From positions 434,001-498,000 of the forward strand of contig CATKHK010000020.1 in NCBI GenBank assembly GCA_949751835.1: DNA of 64,000 bases, in the 5' to 3' direction. A program made the position numbers and the translations under genes. The stretch comes from Blepharisma japonicum. Lineage: Eukaryota > Ciliophora > Heterotrichea > Heterotrichida > Blepharismidae. This document shows, one piece after another, positions 56,801 through 64,000 of this stretch (position 1 is the stretch's first letter; each line of letters begins with the position of its first letter). The notes below the pieces were generated by a model that was not told the DNA's origin, made no database searches, and worked only from the letters and a program-made list of their open reading frames with translations.

Positions 56801-58103
56801 AAGACCTTAGATTTGTAGAAGAACCATCAAACCTAATCACTAAATCACAAGAAGGAATGTCAAGCCCTTCCTCAATTATAGTCGTTGCTACCAAAACATT
56901 GAAGTCTTTGTTTTTAAAACCTTCTATAGTCTCCCTTTGGAGGCGGTCTTTCATTCGGTATGTCCTAAAATTTCCTCCTCCGCTAGTTTTTCCTATTAAT
57001 TTTCCAGCTTTTATTTCATATCTTCCTTCTGCAGAAAAAATTTCATTCAATAAATCAGCTAAGTACCAAACAGTGATTTTTCTTTCTGCTAAAACTATGA
57101 CTTGAGCGAAATTTTCTTTGTCTTGGAAATGTTTTTTAAGTTCGTTGGCGAGTAGCTTTACTCTTTCTGATATATCCATTCTATTATTTATAAGTTTTGT
57201 AAGTTCATGCTTTATTGACTGATTTTCTGCTCTCAAGCAAAGATCACGGAGGTATAAAAACAGTCCTCGTCTTCCTAGTAAATTTAACAAATATAACCCG
57301 TAGTTGTTGATTTCCGATACTAATAAAGTTGATTCTTCACATGCAGGCAGGTTTTCTAGGCTTCTTAAAATCAATTCAAAATTGACTTGTTGGCTAATCT
57401 TTACTTCTTTAACTACAAATTTTGGCTTATTTGCAACACTTGCAACACTCTCTCTATCTATTGAAGCAAAATCACAGTCCAGAAACAAGCATAAATTTTC
57501 TAGATCATCTTTTAAGCTGCTTTTTTGCTGCAAATTTCCATGGATGACAGGGGATGCAGTTAAGCCCATGACTTTTGGCTTATATTTAGAATTATGGTAA
57601 AATTCCTTCATAATACTCATATAAGGATGATTTCCGATACAATGATGGCACTCATCAAAGATCATCAAGGAAAATTGGTTTAATCGGAGAAACCCATATC
57701 TAAGTGTATTTAGAAAGAGCTGAGGTGTTATCACAATTAATTGGACTCTTTCTAAGGTTTCTTGCCAAGTTTGATAATCCCATCGATCTGCAATTTCGCC
57801 TTCAAGACCTATAGATTCAATTTCGAAGTTTTTCGAGTATGAAGCTTGTTGGTGCACTAATGCAATATTTGGAGCTAAGAAAACAGATTTCCCAGGGGTT
57901 TCTTTTACTAGATTCATTGCTATAAAAGTTTTCCCTGTTCCTGTATCTAGGAATGCGATTATATTTTTTTGACGAGCGATGTCTAAAACTTGCATCTGAT
58001 AAGCCCTTGGATGATTTTTTTCAATAATGATGTCGTCTATAAAATCAGGGGAGTCTAGTTCATCAGATTTACTAGAATCTTGAGAGTCGTTTGAATAGCT
58101 CAT
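53898..58103 (-). CDS. Dicer ribonuclease (helicase, PAZ-like, two RNase III, dsRBD)
   Basis: Predicted 1,401 residues in one frame; a TGA=Trp at 55773 joins the helicase and RNase III halves. Helicase: DTGTGKT (about 53-59), DECH (150-153), LTASP, QSKGRARD. A Dicer dimerisation region (KYEYK.., CTLKLPKLF) follows. A PAZ-like end is marked by SVEEYYHTKYGLNL. RNase IIIa: ERLEILGD (about 978-985) with ADCIEALIGAAYL; RNase IIIb: QRLEFIGD (about 1181-1188) with ADQIESLIGAIYL. Catalytic Glu/Asp are all present in both. A dsRBD-like segment closes the protein (about 1322-1396). It makes siRNAs or development-specific small RNAs; ciliates usually also have shorter Dicer-like proteins, so which pathway it serves is open. 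Confidence 0.94.
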
Positions 58104-58703
58104 ATTTATATATGTGCAAAAATCATGAGGGAAAAATGTTTAAATTTAGGGAAAAATGGAATTCTATAGATAATAAATAAGAATTAAAATAACAAGTTAT
58201 TTTTGATATAAAAGATTATTAATAAGCTGCATTAGGATTAAACTGACTAAAAAAAATAAATCGAGGAAGTTTTAAGAGTTTTAAATTAATAAGAGGTATA
58301 ACTTTAATTAAAATTCTAATAGCATAGACAGTTATAATTTTGAATTAAGATTCTAATACATTAGGTAGAGGAAAAGAAAGATTTCTCCTTTTGAGAATTC
58401 TCTTTCATACTCTAAATCACTCAAACACAATTTTTAATAATATAAATGCAATTAAGCCTTAAAATAAAAATCTATCATAAATTCAGTTATCTACATCTCT
58501 CTTTGCAATGAAGAAGGAATAATAAATGCATAAAATTTATAGACCTATTATAAAAATTAATCATCACTATCAAAATCAGTATTCTCTAATGCTAAATCAA
58601 ACCCCAGCTTTTCCCCCTGCATTCCTAGTCAAAACCCCTACATTTCTATCATCTCTATTCAATTTTATTTAATCATCTTCCGATATTCTCGTCATAATCA
58701 AAA
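58104..58703. other. Divergent spacer between Dicer and the ankyrin kinase
   Basis: 600 bases, no gene recognised; 5' regions of two divergently transcribed genes. Confidence 0.5.
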
Positions 58704-60671
58704 ATGGATCGACAACAGTTTAAAGAAACAAAGAAGATCCTCGAGCACTCCCCACAATGCAAAAACTCAAGCTCAGGTGCCTTCAAAAACACAGCTTCTT
58801 CTATAAATGAAGAAGATAGCAGCCCACCCTTCGGCTCTGAAGATGAAATTTTTGATTCTTTTGCCATCATGGGGTCAATCAGTGAAGGTGTCGAAGTCCA
58901 AAAGGTCCCTAAGGTTGAAATGAGCCCGAAAATTCTTAGAGTCGAAGCTGCACCTCTTGATACGCATTTAGAGAAGCACTTATACGACTTCTTCAGAGAT
59001 ACATCGCAAGATGATTTCGTTGGCAAGCTTTCTGACCTTGATAAATCAAGCGAAACTACAGAGCCAACCCAGGAGGGGAACGAAAGGACGAACCAAGCAC
59101 TATGAGACGCAGCTGAAGCAAACCAATATGAAACCTGCAGAATGCTGATGGACAAGCACCTTCATGGAGATATGGTGGCAGATGTTAATAGTCATATGGC
59201 CGGTGGACTTACAGCTCTTCATATTGCTGCACTTAAAGGGCATGTCAAGGTATGTGAAACACTGCTGGATTATGGAGACAGCACAGATTTAAACTCACAA
59301 GACGCATCATTGAGGACTCCTTTACATTTGGCCTGCATGCACGCAAAGTTACAAGTGGCCCAGCTACTAGTCAGGTCAGGAGCTTTTTTAAATGCAGTTG
59401 ACATTGACGGGAACACGCCTTTGCATTATGCAGTTTTGACTGAAGATAAAGACTTCCTACATTGGATTTTGTGCAGATTCCCTGACCTGAACCTAAAAAA
59501 CAACCAAGGAAAAACAGCTTTAGAAATGACAGACAAAATCAGTATCCACGAAATGGCAGAAAAGAAGCGGTCACCACCTCCATTAGTTGACATGACCCCA
59601 CAGAGAATAAAAATCAGAAACTCAATAGACGAATTAGCTGACTTTATGATGCAAAGAGTTTCTAACACAAAATGCCCTTTTAGTATCCCAGAAACTCCAC
59701 ATCCAGAGAAGAAAAGGATTTCTCCACTTGATTTTCAAGCAATACAGCAAATTGGAAAAGGAAGCTTTGGCGAAGTTTTTTTAGTAGAAAAGAAAGACAC
59801 CCATGAGTATTTTGCTATGAAAATTTTGAGGAAAAATAAAGTAATGGGGCAGAATATTGTGAAATATGCAATGACTGAGAGAAATGTCCTGAGCTATATG
59901 AGGCATCCATTTATAGTAGGGCTAAAATATGCATTTCAGACTCAAAATAAGCTGTTTTTAATATTAGATTATTGCCCAGGCGGAGATTTAGGATCTCATA
60001 TAGCCAGAGAAAAAAGGTTTAGCGAAACTAGGGCAAGAATTTACCTTTGTGAAATTTTGGTAGCTTTAGAAGAGCTGCACAAGCGAGATATCATTTTTAG
60101 AGATTTAAAGCCAGATAATGTCGTTTTAGACTCAGAAGGTCACGCAATGCTAACGGATTTTGGGTTGTCTAAAGAAGGGGTCTTAGATAACTTCTCAGCA
60201 AAGTCATTCTGTGGATCTGTCGCTTACTTAGCCCCAGAAATGCTAAAGCGGCAAGGTCACGGCAAAGCTGTTGACTGGTATTTATTAGGAGTTTTACTAT
60301 ATGAAATGCTGGTAGGAATTCCTCCTTATTTTTCTCACAATAAAGACCAACTTTTCCATAATATCCAGCATTCAACATTAAAAATCCCTACAAGTCTGAG
60401 CCCAGATGCTAAAAGTTTGATGAAAGGCTTATTACAAAGAGAACCATCTAAAAGACTAGGAAGCCGCAGAGATGCTGAAGAAATTAAAGAGCATCATTTC
60501 TTTTATGGGATAAACTGGGACTCAGTTATGAGAAGGGAACTGAGGCCACCACGACCTCCTAAGCCAATTATGGTCCATGGAACTGTTTCTCAAGAAAGGG
60601 TCGTGGCTGCTGAAAGCTTGGTGAATAATGAGACCACCCATTTGACTGGCTGGACATTTATATCTGAATAA
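58704..60671 (+). CDS. Ankyrin-repeat AGC-family protein kinase
   Basis: Predicted 655 residues. An acidic Ser-rich N-terminus is joined through TGA=Trp (59103) to four ankyrin repeats (about 134-280: GGLTALHIAALKGHVKV, RTPLHLACMHAKLQ, GNTPLHYAVLTEDKD). The kinase (about 345-610) has GKGSFGEVFLV, AMKILRK, FRDLKPDNVVL, TDFGLSKEG and CGSVAYLAPEML. KRLGSRRDAEEIKEHHFF and the tail with GWTFISE resemble the AGC C-terminal extension with hydrophobic motif. The ankyrin-AGC fusion is rare in animals and recurs in ciliates and other protists. Substrates unknown; ankyrin repeats probably set the partner. Confidence 0.93.
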
Positions 60672-60739
60672 TGTAAAATGCTTAATTAAGTAATAATTAT
60701 TGATTTTTATGAAAATTTTAAATAATTATTTAAAAGTAA

Positions 60740-61378
60740 ATGCAAACGTCGAGGAGGTCACCGTTTATTAAAGTAGAAGCACTTATGGATAAGCTATCTA
60801 AAGATTACCCAGCACTGAATAAAACAGTAATTCCTGCTGTTTCACATAGATCTACTCCTGTAGGAAGAAATATGACTCCTGTGAGACCGACTATTCCTCC
60901 AGATTTTGCTATAATGATGCTGAAGGAAAATACGAAATTTGCGAAAATAAAAGACTTGAACCTAGGAAAGCCACCGAAAAGACCGATTCCTTTGACGGTG
61001 AAAGTCAATGAGTATGAAGCTGAAACTTCTTTAAATTGTTTTATGAAACACATTGCTACTGAGTCGTATGAAAGATATTTGTCGGAAAGAGCACCGGGGT
61101 TTAGGAAAGGAAAAGAAATATACGTAAAGATTCCAGAAGGGAATGTTAAGAAAAAGAAAAGAAAAATTGGGAAAATGGCTTGCTTAAGTCCGAGTAATTT
61201 GGAATTGTTGGGGCAGCGAGAGTTTTCAAATACTCAGCCCGAGTTTATTAAAAAAAATTTGAGCTCAGTTAATCGAAGATTGCAGAAAACAGTCAAAAAC
61301 TGGTGCTTAGCTGAAATGAAAAAGAAAAGTACAAATTTGCAGTTAATTGATCATTACACATTTAGATCTAAACATTAG
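60740..61378 (+). CDS. Basic protein of unknown function
   Basis: Predicted 212 residues, no TGA codon, ends TAG. Strongly basic with KKKKRKIGK (about residues 135-143) as a possible nuclear localisation signal. N-terminal TP motifs (RSTPVGRNMTPVRP) could be phosphorylated. NCFMKHIATESYERYLSERAPGF is likely helical. It starts 68 bp after the ankyrin kinase stop, on the same strand. No family recognised. Confidence 0.75.
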   Translation: MQTSRRSPFIKVEALMDKLSKDYPALNKTVIPAVSHRSTPVGRNMTPVRPTIPPDFAIMMLKENTKFAKIKDLNLGKPPKRPIPLTVKVNEYEAETSLNCFMKHIATESYERYLSERAPGFRKGKEIYVKIPEGNVKKKKRKIGKMACLSPSNLELLGQREFSNTQPEFIKKNLSSVNRRLQKTVKNWCLAEMKKKSTNLQLIDHYTFRSKH

Positions 61379-61555
61379 AGGATTTTGATATTTTACGAAA
61401 TATATAAGATGAGATTATTTTCACAAAATAATTCAATTTAAAATTGCTATTTCATAATTATCTTATCATTTATCAGAGTAACTATGCAAGGACGAAATAT
61501 TAATTGAATGGAATTTCAAAATAATTTATCAAATGAATAAATTGATAATTAATAA

Positions 61556-61798
61556 ATGGGACTTAGGAATAAGAAAGAAGCAGTCTCGAGTTTTGTACTG
61601 AAGGCACAATTATTGATTTTTTTAAGTATTTCAGCTTGAATAGTTCATCATCGCTATCATAAAGATCCTCTTGAAAAGAAGTCAGCTATATCAGAGACAG
61701 AAGATTTCACTGTTTTCAATCTAATTAAGAGTCAGCTTATTTTTAGTGCCAGCAATATGTTTAGAAAGCCTCCGAGTGAGCCTGAGAAACCTGAATAA
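61556..61798 (+). CDS. Small single-pass membrane protein
   Basis: Predicted 80 residues, open only with TGA=Trp (61637). A basic N-terminus MGLRNKKEAV is followed by one hydrophobic helix (about residues 10-30, LLIFLSISAWIV) and a hydrophilic tail ending PPSEPEKPE. Codon use and an ATG after A-rich sequence resemble the neighbours, and GC is well above the flanks. Could be a small subunit of a membrane or mitochondrial complex; no family recognised. Confidence 0.55.
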
Positions 61799-62304
61799 TA
61801 TTTAATTACAGATGACTTATATCTATGAGATAATTTTGTAATCTTTGTTTATTATATTTAGATTGGAGTTTTGTTTTAAGAAGCATACTTAATCTTAAAC
61901 TTAATTAACTTTAGTCTTGGTTGCTCACCGTTTAAGGTCACATTTCTCTTCCTGATAAAAGCATGTCTTCTTACAAAGCAGCTCAACAGTCGTGTAGCAC
62001 TTGAGTAAGTATACAGTTGAAGAGTATTTTAGCTTTGAAAACCCTGGATCTTACTTAAAAGCTATATAAATTGCAAAATAGGCTTTATAGGTTGATAAAA
62101 TGATATTTAATATGATCATCTTTTATACTCCTACATAATATATTTTATATTAGCTCAGCTTTATGGTCCTATGTTATAAATTTAATTCGCTTAGAGGCTA
62201 GTCATTCATGAATGGTTTTTTTCAAATCATAAATACCAAATTTTAATACTTTATAAAGTTTAAACACTTTTAATAGATTGAATAGATGACTACCATTCTA
62301 CAGA
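61799..62304. other. Spacer upstream of the kelch gene
   Basis: 506 bases, AT-rich, no gene seen. An ATG at 62286 is out of frame with the kelch gene. Confidence 0.5.
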
Positions 62305-64000
62305 ATGAAACTCTTATTAGAAAAACGATCAGAGTTAATAAACTTTAATATGGATTTGCAATCTTGCTTTGAGCTAAAATGCAAAAGAAGTGTTGAATAT
62401 AGATGTATGTGCCAAAACCCTGAAATCTATTTATGCAAACAACACTTAAGGAATCACAGCAAACAGCCTGGCACCCATGTTTTTGAATCTATATTTTGTG
62501 ATCTCTCAAATGGAACAAAAGAAGCAATTCTTAATTTTATTGCAAAAGAAAAGACAAAAAGAGATAAATGAAAATGCAAAATTATAGGCTCTTTCACCAA
62601 AAAAATTGGCAGATTCGAGGAAGTCATAAAAGAGCTTTTGAGAAGGATAGATTCAGAATCAGAAACAATTCACTCTTTATATCAAAAAATTTTGATAGTA
62701 AATAAAATTTCTCGCTTTGAGCAAGATCCAGTTTTAAAATTATTAGTTTTGCCTCCTGAAGAAGCAATTGTTAAAATTAAATCAATTGTCCCAAAAAGTC
62801 ATTACTCAAGCCTCAGTCTTAAATCTCTTTGCTGATTAAGTGATGAATTTGAAAAAATCTTTGAAAGCCTCTTCAGAGCCAGATTGGAAGAATTCCTAGA
62901 ATCCAAACTATCAAATACAATAAGTTTGTCTTCAAAAAATTATGATTCCCAATTAAATAATTCTGGAGTTTACAATCAGCTGGCTAATATTACGAAATCC
63001 ATTTCGGATTTGATGAATGTTATGAAGAAAAATAAAAGTGAGCTTGAAGATTGACAGAAAAAAATAGAAGAGAAACTTGAGATTCAATCAATATCTATTG
63101 GATCTCAACAGAATGATACATTTATTTCAACTATTAATGAAACGCAAAGCTGCCAAGACAATCCAGAAAATTATACTGATGAAAATTATTGAAATGCAAA
63201 ATTAGATAAACCCCTTAAAAATCAGCCAAATTCTATTAAAACTCTGCAAAAAAGTGCTGAAGTATCATTTTCAAACACACCAATTAATGCTTGAGTAAAT
63301 GAATTAAAAGAAAAAATAACTGTATTATCAAACGGGGAAATAAATCCAGAGATTCAAAGAGAATTCAGACATACTTGTTGAATTTATGAGCATGAGCGGA
63401 GAGAGCCTTTAAATTTAAATACAATGCTTGAGAAAGCATATTTAGATTATACAAAAACCTATCATCAGGCAACCTCTCTATATCTCATAGACTGAGATTA
63501 TAACAGAAATGCCAATTTAATTATTTATGACACAGAAAATGAAACTAAAACTGTTAAAAAGCTGGAAACTCAAAAAGAATTAAATTCAGGCACATGCTTA
63601 ACCAAAATTCCTGGAGGCAATCTATTTTGTTATGGCAAACGACACAAATCTTCTGGCGTTACGATGATAATTGATATGGAATATAAACTTCGAATACTGC
63701 CCGAAGGAAGACCTTGCTACTGTTCTTCTGCTATATACCTCAATAGAAGCGTTTACTGCTTCGGCGGATGATACGACAATGATAATCTATTAAACCTGTC
63801 AGAGAGATTTGATTTAGATAAAAATCGATGATTCAAATTAACTTCACTGCCCTTAGCAGATGCTCATTGCCATTGTATAGTGTTTAAAGGAAATATTTTG
63901 ATTTCTGGATATCAAAATCAAAATCTTTTGAGATATTCAATTGAGGAAAATGATTTTACGCCAATCCCTTATAACTTTTCAGAGAGAAAAACCAAGATTT
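62305..64000 (+). CDS. B-box-like / kelch-repeat protein (3' end outside window)
   Basis: 565 codons inside the window, still open at 64000. The N-terminus has a B-box-type zinc motif (CFELKCKRS, YRCMC, YLCKQHLRNHS, about residues 18-55), then a helical region (about 80-330) and kelch-like beta repeats (LFCYGKRHKSSGVTMIID; SVYCFGGWYDNDNLLN; ILISGYQNQNLLRYS). This resembles TRIM-like B-box/kelch proteins that ciliates have in large numbers; no RING precedes the B-box. TGA=Trp is frequent (62569, 62833, 63052, 63190 and others). A decayed relative of its 3' end lies at 3640-4218 and predicts what the missing C-terminus looks like. Confidence 0.85.

Noticed and set aside
1-64000. Mycoplasma or mitochondrial origin because TGA is Trp
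   Set aside because: Spliceosomal 15-nt introns, PKG, PCNA, Dicer, epsin and P4-ATPase show a eukaryotic nuclear genome.
1-64000. Transposons, retroelements or virus-derived genes
   Set aside because: No transposase, reverse transcriptase, integrase or capsid-like frame was found on either strand; repeats are explained by host gene duplication and the minisatellite.

Overview
The window is nuclear DNA of a heterotrich ciliate and looks most like Blepharisma. TGA is read as tryptophan throughout. The clearest proof is the tandem paralogues near the left end, where a TGA in one copy is a TGG at the same aligned position in another (2189 versus 5789; 2387 and 5987 versus the TGG in the third copy near 9550). 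TAA and TAG are the stops. Four introns can be read directly (one in a P4-ATPase, three in a TmcB-like gene), and each is exactly 15 nt with GT...AG ends. AT-rich DNA, tiny introns and UGA=Trp together fit Blepharisma; species, and macronuclear versus micronuclear origin, cannot be settled from the sequence.

Layout. 0-11 kb: a tandem array of three full-length DUF229 (alkaline-phosphatase-fold) type II membrane proteins, with fossils of a fourth copy, of a reverse-strand gene and of a kelch gene between them. 11-13.4 kb: a tail-anchored protein of uncertain family and a PH-domain protein kinase. 13.4-15.5 kb: gene-poor. 15.5-22.3 kb: duplicated lineage-specific genes, namely two UBA-repeat/RING proteins, a decayed third copy, a Lys/Glu-rich protein whose start lies in that decayed copy, and two tandem small Cys-motif proteins of an unfamiliar family.

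22.7-43.5 kb is a compact core of mostly single-copy genes: two unknown coiled-coil/disordered proteins, a four-CNB cGMP-dependent protein kinase, a NEK kinase, a P4-ATPase lipid flippase, PCNA, a likely mitochondrial two-RRM protein, a cyclic-nucleotide-binding K+ channel with a zinc knuckle, a PAS-containing TmcB-like multi-pass protein and a mitochondrial carrier. Convergent genes here are separated by only 12-26 bp.

44-51 kb is a second, reverse-strand RING-finger cluster (six genes, one with an internal stop, plus a fossil), two members with minisatellite-coded coiled coils and three with UBA-like domains. 51.6-64 kb holds a truncated hemoglobin, an ENTH-domain epsin, a complete Dicer, an ankyrin-AGC kinase, two small unknown proteins and a B-box/kelch gene that runs off the window. 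The kelch fossil at 3.6-4.2 kb is related to that last gene.

Functional themes are cyclic-nucleotide signalling (PKG and CNBD channel within 12 kb), ubiquitin ligation (eight RING genes of related architecture), small-RNA biogenesis (Dicer) and membrane traffic (P4-ATPase, epsin). No transposon, viral element, CRISPR array, rRNA or convincing tRNA was seen.
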